From: Stieleria bergensis
GTDB taxonomy: Bacteria > Planctomycetota > Planctomycetia > Pirellulales > Pirellulaceae
NCBI GenBank assembly: GCA_007745635.1
Contig: CP036272.1
Coordinates: 2,783,124 to 2,847,123 of the forward strand
Length of the DNA stretch: 64,000 bases
Direction: 5' to 3'
Part shown: positions 34,426 through 43,129 of the stretch, piece after piece
Numbering within the stretch: the first letter of the stretch is position 1
How the letters are laid out: each line of letters opens with the position of its first letter
The notes under the pieces: generated by a model
Databases searched by the model: none
What the model saw: the letters and a program-made list of their open reading frames with translations, nothing else
What the model was told of the DNA's origin: nothing
Position numbers and translations under genes: made by a program

Positions 34426-35823
34426 ATGTGCCAGTGGCGAACCCCTTTAATCTGCTTGTCCTTGGTTTGCCTGGCGCTGCACAGCGGCTGCGCCGATAGC
34501 GACGAACCTCAGCCGGTTGCCGCGACCGAACCCGCGACCGAAACGGTGTCGATCGATGGCAGTTTTCCGCGTTTGCTGGGCGATCATTTTGATGGCCGCG
34601 CCGTCGGACAGGTTGCGCTGGATTGGTCCTCCAAGCCTCAGGTTGCTTGGACATTGCCCGTTGGGGCCGGCTATGGTTTGGGAAGCGCCGTCAATGGTGT
34701 TTACTATCAGCTTGATGCCGAGGCTCGGTTTCAAGGTGGCGTCGAACAACTGCGCGCCCTTGACTTTCAATCCGGCAAAGAGCTTTGGAAGGCCGAACGT
34801 AAGTTTAGTTATCAAGACCTCTATGGTTATGACAACGGACCACGCGGTACACCAACCGTGGCCGGGGATCGGATCGTTACCTTCGGCGTCGATGGGATGT
34901 TGTGTTGTCGACAATTGACCAATGGTGATCTGATCTGGAAAGTGAACACCAAGTCCAAGTACGGCGTGGTGCAAAACTTCTTCGGTGTCGGTGCGTCCCC
35001 GTTGATTCATGATTCTCTGGTGATCGTGCCCGTCGGGGGCAGTCCAGAAGAAAGCCAGCAAGTCGCGCCGGGCAGGCTGGACCGGATTCGATCTAATGAC
35101 TCCGCAGTTGTTGCCTTTGATTTGCAAACGGGCGAAGAGCGGTGGCATTGCGGCGAAGACTTTGCAAGTTATAGCAGTCCGCGGACGGCGACGATCGATG
35201 GCAAAACCGTCGTTCTGCAGCTGGCCCGAAATCAACTGTTGGTGATCGATCCTGACGACGGAAAAGTGCTTTGGCAGTACCCGCACCGTGCGAGCATCCT
35301 AGAAAGTGTCAATGCGTCGATGCCCGTTGTGAAGCAGGACGAAGTCTTCATCAGCGAATGTTATCAGGTCGGAAGTGCCCTGTTGCAGGTTCGCTTGGAT
35401 GGCCCCACACCGGTTTGGGTCGATCCACCCAGTCGACGGCGTGAACAGGCGATGCGTTGCCATTGGTCCACACCCGTGCTGGTCGGTGACTATTTGTACG
35501 GATGCAGTGGACGAAACAATCCCGATAGTGAATTCCGTTGCGTGCAGTGGTCCACCGGGAAAGTGATGTGGGGAGACGCCTCCCAAATCCGAACCAGTGT
35601 CGCCACCGCTGATGGGAAACTGGTGGTGCTTTCTGAGGACGGTGTGATCGAAATTTTGCAGCCCAACCCAGAACGCAAGCAGGTCCTGCACCGCTATGAT
35701 TTTGGCGACCAACTGAAGGCCCCCTGCTGGTCTGCTCCCATCATTGTTGGCAACCGGATGCTGATTCGTGGTGATGAAAAGGTGCTGTGTTTGTCGGTTG
35801 CTGCCGGCTCTGATACAAAATGA
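34426..35823 (+). CDS. PQQ-type beta-propeller lipoprotein
   Basis: 465 aa. Signal peptide with lipobox LALHSGC (Cys ~22) then an acidic linker, followed by an eight-bladed-type propeller with PQQ/BamB-like repeats: ALDFQSGKELWKAERK, GDLIWKVNTKSK, AFDLQTGEERWHCGEDF, LVIDPDDGKVLWQYPHR, VQWSTGKVMWGDASQ. Planctomycete genomes encode many such secreted propeller proteins; no cofactor-binding or catalytic residues are evident, so a scaffold or sensor role is as likely as an enzyme. Stands between the channel gene and the Nudix gene. Confidence 0.85.
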   Translation: MCQWRTPLICLSLVCLALHSGCADSDEPQPVAATEPATETVSIDGSFPRLLGDHFDGRAVGQVALDWSSKPQVAWTLPVGAGYGLGSAVNGVYYQLDAEARFQGGVEQLRALDFQSGKELWKAERKFSYQDLYGYDNGPRGTPTVAGDRIVTFGVDGMLCCRQLTNGDLIWKVNTKSKYGVVQNFFGVGASPLIHDSLVIVPVGGSPEESQQVAPGRLDRIRSNDSAVVAFDLQTGEERWHCGEDFASYSSPRTATIDGKTVVLQLARNQLLVIDPDDGKVLWQYPHRASILESVNASMPVVKQDEVFISECYQVGSALLQVRLDGPTPVWVDPPSRRREQAMRCHWSTPVLVGDYLYGCSGRNNPDSEFRCVQWSTGKVMWGDASQIRTSVATADGKLVVLSEDGVIEILQPNPERKQVLHRYDFGDQLKAPCWSAPIIVGNRMLIRGDEKVLCLSVAAGSDTK

Positions 35824-35921
35824 TTCCGGTCGCGTTTCACGGCTCGACAGATCGCAGTCCAAACGCAATCCTTAAGTGATCTTCGGTCTGCTCGTTTTAC
35901 TTTTTCATTCAGGACAACCTG

Positions 35922-36551
35922 ATGTCTGGCTCGGAAGAACATGTGCTTGTTATCCCCGCTGCGGTGATCGATCAGATTGGTCAGATTGATCAATTTGAGG
36001 CGGATGCCGATCGCTTTTTGAATCCTATTTTGCAAAGTGATCAGCTGTCCTACAAGCCACGCAGTGCGATGGAGGTGGATCCGCAGTTTAAGCAGTTGAT
36101 CCCCTACGTGGTGCTGCAATGCGTCACTCCCGATGGCAAGCTCGCCGTCTTCACGTACACGCGTGGCGGCGGTGGCGGAGAAACTCGCCTACACGCCAAA
36201 CGCAGTGTTGGAATTGGTGGCCACATCTCACTGGATGACGCCAGCAGTGATGCCAATGATCATCACGATGCCTATCAAAAGGGCATGGCCCGCGAGCTTG
36301 AGGAAGAGATCGTTCTGGACACTGCTTATGAGCAAGCGGTGGAAGGTTTGATCTATGACGACTCCAATGAAGTTGGCAAAGTTCACCTAGGCGTTCTGCA
36401 TCGGTTCTTTCTAGACGCTCCTAACGTCTCCAGTAACGAAGACGATTTAGCGGAGGGAGGCTTTTTGACAGTCGATGAACTGAGATCGGATTTCGATCGT
36501 TTGGAAACCTGGAGCCAGATCGCGATCAAGGCACTGTATGGGGACAACTGA
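35922..36551 (+). CDS. Nudix-family hydrolase
   Basis: 209 aa. Nudix box reads GGHISLDDASSDANDHHDAY ... GMARELEEEI: the pattern GG...G...ARELEEE is there, with an insert of about 15 residues between the first Gly part and REL. A beta-strand core (YVVLQCVTPDGKLAVFTYTR) precedes it. The N-terminal ~50 residues resemble those of IDI/NUDT-like phosphoesterase proteins in other bacteria (LVIPAAVIDQIGQ). The substrate, a nucleoside diphosphate derivative, is unknown. It ends 31 bases before the cysteine desulfurase gene. Confidence 0.85.
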   Translation: MSGSEEHVLVIPAAVIDQIGQIDQFEADADRFLNPILQSDQLSYKPRSAMEVDPQFKQLIPYVVLQCVTPDGKLAVFTYTRGGGGGETRLHAKRSVGIGGHISLDDASSDANDHHDAYQKGMARELEEEIVLDTAYEQAVEGLIYDDSNEVGKVHLGVLHRFFLDAPNVSSNEDDLAEGGFLTVDELRSDFDRLETWSQIAIKALYGDN

Positions 36552-36582
36552 TCGACGTTCATCGCGTGTTCAGTGATTGCAC

Positions 36583-37749
36583 ATGATTTATATGGATCAT
36601 CATGCCACAACACCCTGTGACCAGCGGGTTGTGGATCAGATGTTGCCCTGGTTTAGCCAGCAGTTTGGCAACCCTCACAGTTCCTCGCATGCATTGGGGC
36701 GGACTGCTGCCGACGCGATCGCGCGCGCGACAGCCAACATTGCTGAGTCGATTCATGTTGCTGAGGATCGCATTCTGTTCACCAGCGGCGCGACCGAAAG
36801 CATTAACTTGGCGATCGATGGCATCATGCGTCATCCCAGACAGCGCCGCCAGCACGTGGTCACCACGACCATCGAGCATCCCGCCGTCGGTGACGTCGTC
36901 GATCGATTGGAACGAGATGGGTTTGAGGTCACGCGTGTCCCGGTTTATCAGCAGGGCCATGACTTGGCGGGGCAGGTGGATTTAGATGCCTTGGCCGCAG
37001 CGGTCACCGATCGCACTGCCTTGGTGTCGGTACACTGGGCTAACAACGAGATTGGCGTGCTGCAACCCATGCAACAGATCGCCGACATCTGCCATGCTCA
37101 GGGAGCCCTCTTGCATAGCGATGCCACTCAAGCGGTTGGACGTGTTGCGGTTGATCTGAATGACAGCGACGTCGACTTGTTGAGTGCCTCGGCACATAAG
37201 TTCTATGGACCGAAGGGCGTTGGCTTGTTGACCTTCGGTGGTGGGCGTGATCAGCGTCGTATTCGGATCAAACCGTTAATCATCGGAGGTGGCCAGCAAT
37301 CTAATCTGCGCAGTGGCACGATGGCTCCAGCGTTAGTCGTTGGCTGTGCCGCTGCCTTGCAGTTGGCCGATGCAGAGATGGAGGCCACGCAAGAGAAGTT
37401 GCTTCGAGTGAGACAGCAGCTTTGGCAGGGCTTGCAGGATCAGATTGATGGCCTGGTCATCAATGGGCCGCCGTTAGACGCGCTCGTTCGATTGGCGGGC
37501 AACCTAAATTTCAGCGTTCCGTTGGTGGAAGGTGAAACTTGGATGGCTGCCTGTCCGGATGTCTGTTTCAGCAGTGGGTCCGCTTGCAGCAGTGCCAACC
37601 CCATGCCCAGTCACGTCCTGCGGGGCATCGGTCTTTCCGAACAGCTTGCCCGGCAGAGCGTTCGTTTTGGGCTTGGGAAAGAAAACACCGACGACGAGAT
37701 TCACAGCGCCGTCGAACGCCTGGTCAGCGCTTACAAGTCACTGGTCTAG
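36583..37749 (+). CDS. Cysteine desulfurase (NifS/IscS family)
   Basis: 388 aa PLP enzyme removing sulfur from cysteine for Fe-S or thiolation chemistry. IYMDHHATTP at the N-terminus, FTSGATESINLAI, His99 in TTTIEHPAV, Asp180 in LHSDATQAVG, the Schiff-base Lys206 in ASAHKFYGPKG, and the catalytic Cys335 in SSGSACSS. All active-site residues present. The Cys loop looks like the long IscS/NifS form. ATG start (MIYMDHH); a TTG two codons earlier is possible. No iscU, iscA or suf genes follow, so it is a stand-alone copy. Confidence 0.94.
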   Translation: MIYMDHHATTPCDQRVVDQMLPWFSQQFGNPHSSSHALGRTAADAIARATANIAESIHVAEDRILFTSGATESINLAIDGIMRHPRQRRQHVVTTTIEHPAVGDVVDRLERDGFEVTRVPVYQQGHDLAGQVDLDALAAAVTDRTALVSVHWANNEIGVLQPMQQIADICHAQGALLHSDATQAVGRVAVDLNDSDVDLLSASAHKFYGPKGVGLLTFGGGRDQRRIRIKPLIIGGGQQSNLRSGTMAPALVVGCAAALQLADAEMEATQEKLLRVRQQLWQGLQDQIDGLVINGPPLDALVRLAGNLNFSVPLVEGETWMAACPDVCFSSGSACSSANPMPSHVLRGIGLSEQLARQSVRFGLGKENTDDEIHSAVERLVSAYKSLV

Positions 37750-38074
37750 GCAATCGTTCGTGTCATCTTGGCGATCGCTTTCCAACGCCTGTGTCCAACG
37801 CTTTTTCTGAAGGGACGCAGGTCAGGGGCTTTCTGGCGGCCAGGGATTGACGGCAATTCGCTACCAACAGCTGGAGATTCTGGCGTTCAAGTCTGGTCGC
37901 TGGCAAGCCAGCCCGCATTCGGCTGAGCCGATTTTTCACACTGAATGTCTCAATTGTCATGATCCTGCGGCGAAACCAGCTTGGTTGGTACCCGATCCGA
38001 TTTCATCGGTGCATAATGGGAGAGTAATCGAGTCTCCCGCCTCCCACCAAGCTCCTTGAATCCCCAGAGTCACC
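37750..38074. other. 325-base intergenic region upstream of the redox pair
   Basis: No gene seen. A 70-codon frame contains a CLNCH pentapeptide, but without a heme-domain context it looks coincidental. The promoter of the following gene should be here. Confidence 0.4.
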
Positions 38075-40777
38075 ATGAAATCCCTGCTCCGCACCGCCTT
38101 GCGAATGGCGGTCCCTGTGTTCTTAGGCGTCACCGGTTTGGCGTCGTTGGCCGATGCTGGCGACCTCAAGCTTCAGAAGGGTGACCATCTTTGCCTGGTG
38201 GGTAACGCTCTGGGCGAGCGGATGCAGACACAGAACGAATGGGAAACATTGCTGCACACTCGGTTCCCCAATCACCAACTGGTCGTGCGCAATCTTTGCT
38301 TTCCCGGCGATGAGCCCTATCTGCGAATTCGTTCGAAGAACTTCGGTGACCCGACCAGTCACTTAAAGCACAGCCAAGCATCCGTGGTGATGTACTTTTT
38401 TGGTTACAACGAATCCTTCGCTGGTAAGAAGGGGCTAAAGAAATACGTTGCTGACTTGACCAAGCTGGTGACCGAAACTCAAGCTGCCGATTACGGCAAA
38501 GGCAATCCACAAGTTGTCTTGATTTCTCCGATTGCGTTTGAAGGTTCAGACGACCCGAACCTTAGCGACGGGATTGAGCAGAACAAGAATCTGGAGCTCT
38601 ACACACAAGCGATGCAAGAGGTCGCTGAAGCCACCGACGCAGTCTTTGTCGATCTGTTTGCCCCAACCGCAGCGTTGTATGCGGCGACCGAACAACCGCT
38701 GACCATCAACGGTTTTCAGCTGAATGATCTGGGCTACGAAGCGTTGGCGCCGGTTTTAGATCAGGCACTCTTCGGTGATGCATTGGCTGAGGCGGCACCC
38801 GCCGAGTTGAAGAACGAAATTGACAACAAAAACTTCCATTGGTTTCACCGCTATCGCGCCGTCAACGGTTTCTCCATTTACGGGGACCGAGGCCTAGCTG
38901 GACAAGATGGTCAACGCAAGTACAACAACCGCGACGTGATGGAGCGTGAGCGAGCAATCTTGGACCAGATGACAGCGACGCGCGATCAGCGCATTTGGGC
39001 CGTGGCGGCTGGCAAATCAGTTCCGGCAGTGATTGACGATTCCACCACCCTGCCCTTTTACGAACCAATCACGAACGTTGGGATTCCAGGTGATCGTAAC
39101 GCCAAAGCTGGCAAGCTTGGGAATCTGAAGTACTTGCCGGCAGCGGAGCAGATCAAGTTGTTTGATCTCGCAGAAGGGTTTGAAATCGAACTGGTCGCTT
39201 CCGAGGAACAGTTTCCAGAGCTTAGCAATCCTGTTGCCTTGAACTTTGACAGCAAGGGACGCTTATGGGTTGCGACGATGAAGTCTTACCCACACTGGAA
39301 GCCCAAGTCGCCGATGAACGATAAGTTGCTGATCTTTGAAGACCAGGATGGCGACCATGCAGCAGACGTGTGCAAAGTATTTGCTGACAATCTGCACCAA
39401 CCAACCGGTTTTGAATTGGGATTTGGTGGCGCGTTCGTGTCACGTCAACCTGACATCTGGTTCATGAAAGACACCGACGGCGACGACAAAGCCGATGAAG
39501 TCACACGCCAAATGATCGGCTTGGACTCCGCCGACTCGCACCACGGGATCGCTGCGTTTGAATGGGGCCCCGGTGGTAATCTGTACTTCGAAGAAGGCAC
39601 GTTTAAGTTCAGTGCGGTTGAAACTCCCCAAGGGGCTCGTCGTTTGGCTGAAGCGGGGATCTGGAAATACAACCATCGAACGCAGCAAATGGATGTTCAC
39701 TGCTCGTTTGCATTCGCAAACCCCTGGGGTTACGTCTACGATAAATGGGGACAAGATTTTATCGGTGACGCCTCTCCAGGAAACGCTTACTGGGCCGCGC
39801 CCATTACCGGTCATGTCGAGTTTCCCAATAAGCACCCCGGTGGTAGCCAGCATCGCCGCGTCGCTGCGATGGCAGGTGGTGATCCAAAGTATCGTCACCC
39901 GACGTTCTACAAAAAACGCATTCGGCCGCTGTCCGGTTGTGCCATGGTTAGCAGCCGACACTTCCCCGAAAGCATGCAGGGGAATTTCTTGGTCACCAAC
40001 GTGATCGGCGAGCGAGCGATTTTGAATCACGAGGTTCGACCAGCTGAGGGAAGCGGCTTCGTTGGCCAGGAGGTCAAGCCATTGCTTTCCTGCCGTGATG
40101 GAAATTTCCGACCGGTCGATTTGCAATTCGCGCCCGATGGTTCGCTTTACATCGTTGACTGGCACAATGCTTTGATTGGACACTTGCAGCACAACCTGCG
40201 TGACCCAAGTCGTGACCATTCCCATGGTCGCATCTGGCGAGTGACCTACAAAGGCAATCCATTGGTCACACCTGCCAAGATCGATGGTCAACCCATTGAT
40301 GATTTGTTGGAACTTTTGAAGGTTCCAGAAGACCGAACTCGGTACCGTGCCCGTCGCGAACTGGCCGCTCGGCCCAGCAAAGACGTGCTAGCCGGGTTGG
40401 ACAAATGGGTCGCTGATCTGGATGCTTCTGATCCCAATGTTGAGCACCAGCAGATGGAAGCTCTGTGGATGTATCAAACCCACAACCGAGTGAACCGTCC
40501 ATTGCTTGATCAATTGCTCAAGAGCGACAACTGGCGGGCTCGAGCCGCTTGTGTTCGTCTGGCTTGCCACATGATGGATGCCATTGAAGATGCCCCGGCG
40601 ATCTTCGAAAAGGCTATCCATGATCAGCACCCCACGGTACGCCTGGAAGGCGTTCGCGCGGCGAGCTTCCTGGACGGCGAAGAAGCGATTGAGATGGTCT
40701 TGGGAGTCCTTGAGTATGAGATGGACGATTACTTACAGTACACCCTTGATGAAACCATGCGACAACTGGAACAGTAA
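38075..40777 (+). CDS. Secreted GDSL-like/membrane-bound-dehydrogenase-type propeller protein
   Basis: 900 aa. Signal peptide (MKSLLRTALRMAVPVFLGVT then GLASLADA). The N-terminal domain (~25-240) is GDSL-like: LCLVGNALGERMQ, VVRNLCFPGDEP, VMYFFGYNESF, FVDLFAP; the classical catalytic Ser is replaced in this planctomycete family by the GNxL form. A middle domain (~360-720) is a seven-bladed-type propeller of the 'membrane-bound dehydrogenase' family (VALNFDSKGRLWVATMKSYP ... PDGSLYIVDWHNALIG). HEAT-like helices (~745-900) end it. No CxxCH is found here; it lies in the next gene. Periplasmic. Confidence 0.82.
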   Translation: MKSLLRTALRMAVPVFLGVTGLASLADAGDLKLQKGDHLCLVGNALGERMQTQNEWETLLHTRFPNHQLVVRNLCFPGDEPYLRIRSKNFGDPTSHLKHSQASVVMYFFGYNESFAGKKGLKKYVADLTKLVTETQAADYGKGNPQVVLISPIAFEGSDDPNLSDGIEQNKNLELYTQAMQEVAEATDAVFVDLFAPTAALYAATEQPLTINGFQLNDLGYEALAPVLDQALFGDALAEAAPAELKNEIDNKNFHWFHRYRAVNGFSIYGDRGLAGQDGQRKYNNRDVMERERAILDQMTATRDQRIWAVAAGKSVPAVIDDSTTLPFYEPITNVGIPGDRNAKAGKLGNLKYLPAAEQIKLFDLAEGFEIELVASEEQFPELSNPVALNFDSKGRLWVATMKSYPHWKPKSPMNDKLLIFEDQDGDHAADVCKVFADNLHQPTGFELGFGGAFVSRQPDIWFMKDTDGDDKADEVTRQMIGLDSADSHHGIAAFEWGPGGNLYFEEGTFKFSAVETPQGARRLAEAGIWKYNHRTQQMDVHCSFAFANPWGYVYDKWGQDFIGDASPGNAYWAAPITGHVEFPNKHPGGSQHRRVAAMAGGDPKYRHPTFYKKRIRPLSGCAMVSSRHFPESMQGNFLVTNVIGERAILNHEVRPAEGSGFVGQEVKPLLSCRDGNFRPVDLQFAPDGSLYIVDWHNALIGHLQHNLRDPSRDHSHGRIWRVTYKGNPLVTPAKIDGQPIDDLLELLKVPEDRTRYRARRELAARPSKDVLAGLDKWVADLDASDPNVEHQQMEALWMYQTHNRVNRPLLDQLLKSDNWRARAACVRLACHMMDAIEDAPAIFEKAIHDQHPTVRLEGVRAASFLDGEEAIEMVLGVLEYEMDDYLQYTLDETMRQLEQ

Positions 40778-40918
40778 TCGCTGAACGCCAGTTTGTCTGT
40801 TTAACCCTGTCTGTTTCGCCCAGCATGTTACGCCGGTTAGTGTGCTGCGGTCTCAGGGAGGATGCTGCCCGTGTTGATCTCCTGTGTCAACGAGTGCAGC
40901 ATCAAATCGAGCGATGTC

Positions 40919-40946
40919 CCGGCAGGCGTGATCGCCTGCCGGTTTT
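40919..40946 (+). terminator. Hairpin between the two redox genes
   Basis: CCGGCAGGCG TGAT CGCCTGCCGG, a perfect 10-bp stem with a 4-base loop, followed by TTTT. It lies 140 bases after the first gene and 20 bases before the second, so it could terminate the first or act in the leader of the second. Confidence 0.6.
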
Positions 40947-40964
40947 GAACCCATCACACTGTGA

Positions 40965-42896
40965 ATGATTTTGACCGCGACCATGCCACTGTTCTCATTG
41001 AAAAACTTGTTAGCTTTCCTGGTCGTTACAGCGGGGGTGATGCCCTGTGTTGTGACTTGTGTCCTGCCGGGTGCGGCCGCGATTGCCGACGACTCGCAGG
41101 CTCCCAAAATCTATTTGGATAAATCACCACGTGTGATCCAGTACCAGTTGAAACGGCTCAGTGATGAGCGTCTGTTATTGGTGGAACGTTCTTCCGATGA
41201 TGTGAAATACGTTCCGATTTATCAGGCGATTGTCGGGCGTTTGGCGATTCCAAGCGGGATTCGCGAGGAATCATTTCAGGCGTTGGCAACGCTGAATGAG
41301 ACCTCTGTCGCGGCCGAGATTCTGCAGGCAGTCGCAGCGATCAAGTCCAGTGATTCAGACGGTGATCGTCTGGCCGACTATCTGATCCGTGACTTGCTAA
41401 AACAAGACGGCCAAGCATTGGTGGCGATTAAAGAACAACTGGTTGAAGCCGCAGAGAGCGAGGATGCACCTCTGAATGTTGCCGCAATGGCAGCGTTGTT
41501 GCGTGCGGAGCAAACCGAGGTGGCGAAAGCGGCTGCCACCGACGATTCGCAGCGTGTCGCGTTGCTTGATGCCATCGAGTTATTGCCCAAGGATCAACAG
41601 CAAGCGTTGCGTTCGTTCGCCGTTGCCAACTTAGGCGGCGATCAGTCGGATCTTGTCCGAAAAGCTGCGTTGCATGCACTGTCCAAGATCGCGGCGGATC
41701 CAGCGGGCACCTTTGAGTTGTTGCAGCCCTTACTAGCTGAAGACACGTTGCGAGTCGAAGTTGCACGGGCCTTGCTGCGCGTGCCTTCGAAAGGGTTTGA
41801 CGCTGCTGTCTCCAAAGCCATTGCCGAGAAGTTGCTGGTGATGGCTGAAAGTACGCCGGCCAACCAACGGACGAGTGATGACTTTGTTGATCAAATGCGA
41901 TTGGTCGATCGATGCTTATCTGTGCTGGCTTCAGCCGATGCTAAAGCCATGCGGACTCGGTTGCGTGATGTCTATGTCCGTGTAATCAAGATTGGGACGG
42001 TTGAAGAGGAGATGCGTTACGACGTCCCTTACTTCGCTGTCGAAGCGGGTCGTCCGGTGCAAATTCTGTTGGAAAATCATGACCTGATGCCGCACAACTT
42101 GGTCTTTACGACGCCAGGTTCGCTGAAAAGCGTTGCCATGGCCGGGCTGACCGCTGGACCAACGGGCACCGATGGCTTGCCCTATGTGCCAGAATCGGAG
42201 GCGGTTTTGGCAGCCACGAAAATGATCGCGCCGGATCAATCGATTCGCTTGACGATTACCGCGCCCGATGAGCCCGGTGAATATCCGTATGTCTGTACCT
42301 TTCCCCAGCACTGGTATCGTATGTATGGCGTCATGGTTGTCGTCGAAGACTTGGATGCGTGGAATAAGAATCCGGTGGAGCCCGCCAATCCGCTGGGCAG
42401 CAACCGTAGTTTCGTACAGGCCTGGACGGTTGATGATTTCAAGGCTGAACTGCAAGAGTCGCTGGCGTCGCGAGACGCTGCGGCGGGCGAAAAGGTGTTC
42501 AACGAGGCGTCTTGTGTTGCCTGTCACGAAATCAAGAACGCTGGTGGTGCCGTCGGACCTGAGTTGACTGAGATCTTCAAGAAGTGGAAGGGCAATAAGC
42601 AAGGCATCCTGCGTGAAATCCTTGATCCCTCGCATCAGATTGACCCTAAGTATGTCACCCAAACGGTGCTGACAATTGAAGGACAGACCTACAGCGGGAT
42701 CGTTGTCCAAGAGGACGACGAGACGATTACGCTGCTGACCAGTCCTGACGCCAAAGAGCCGACCATCGTGTTGCAGGATGAGATTGAGTTCATCAAACGC
42801 AGTCCCACCTCCCTGATGCCCAAGGCTTTGATGGATCAATTTAGCAAAGAAGAGGTCTTGGATTTGATGGGATACCTGCAATCGGTCGCCCCCTGA
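40965..42896 (+). CDS. HEAT-azurin-cytochrome c (PVC heme-binding) protein
   Basis: 643 aa, exported (hydrophobic LLAFLVVTAGVMPCVVTCVL). HEAT-like repeats (~90-330) precede an azurin/plastocyanin domain: Cu ligands His in DLMPHNLVF, Cys in YVCTFPQHW, His in the same stretch and Met in RMYGVM. Then a C-terminal cytochrome domain with CVACH (~516-520), AGGAVGPELTEIFKKWKG and FIKRSPTSLMPKALMDQF, the planctomycete heme-binding domain. This gives a copper-to-heme electron relay in one chain. It follows the GDSL/propeller protein and probably acts with it in periplasmic oxidation. The start could be either of two ATGs, 40965 or 40983. Confidence 0.87.
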   Translation: MILTATMPLFSLKNLLAFLVVTAGVMPCVVTCVLPGAAAIADDSQAPKIYLDKSPRVIQYQLKRLSDERLLLVERSSDDVKYVPIYQAIVGRLAIPSGIREESFQALATLNETSVAAEILQAVAAIKSSDSDGDRLADYLIRDLLKQDGQALVAIKEQLVEAAESEDAPLNVAAMAALLRAEQTEVAKAAATDDSQRVALLDAIELLPKDQQQALRSFAVANLGGDQSDLVRKAALHALSKIAADPAGTFELLQPLLAEDTLRVEVARALLRVPSKGFDAAVSKAIAEKLLVMAESTPANQRTSDDFVDQMRLVDRCLSVLASADAKAMRTRLRDVYVRVIKIGTVEEEMRYDVPYFAVEAGRPVQILLENHDLMPHNLVFTTPGSLKSVAMAGLTAGPTGTDGLPYVPESEAVLAATKMIAPDQSIRLTITAPDEPGEYPYVCTFPQHWYRMYGVMVVVEDLDAWNKNPVEPANPLGSNRSFVQAWTVDDFKAELQESLASRDAAAGEKVFNEASCVACHEIKNAGGAVGPELTEIFKKWKGNKQGILREILDPSHQIDPKYVTQTVLTIEGQTYSGIVVQEDDETITLLTSPDAKEPTIVLQDEIEFIKRSPTSLMPKALMDQFSKEEVLDLMGYLQSVAP

Positions 42897-43129
42897 GGCG
42901 GTGATTTGCTACACTAAGCGTTGGCAGATTGAGTCGCCGGGCATGCATCTTGCCTATGCTGCTGTCTTGTTCTAGCAGAAGGGGCGACGTTGCCAGCGAC
43001 CAGTGGTTGGTTTTGCCAGCGGCTAGTCTCTGAGCGTGCCGGCGCCAGTGCCGGCGGCCAGTGTTGGCGGAGCTGATGACCGCTCGCGGCATCGACATTG
43101 CAGTGGAGCGGATTATTAAGGAAAGTTGA

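Noticed and set aside
37847-38059. Short frame with CLNCH heme-like pentapeptide
   Set aside because: Only one pentapeptide, no heme-domain context, no signal peptide; likely chance.
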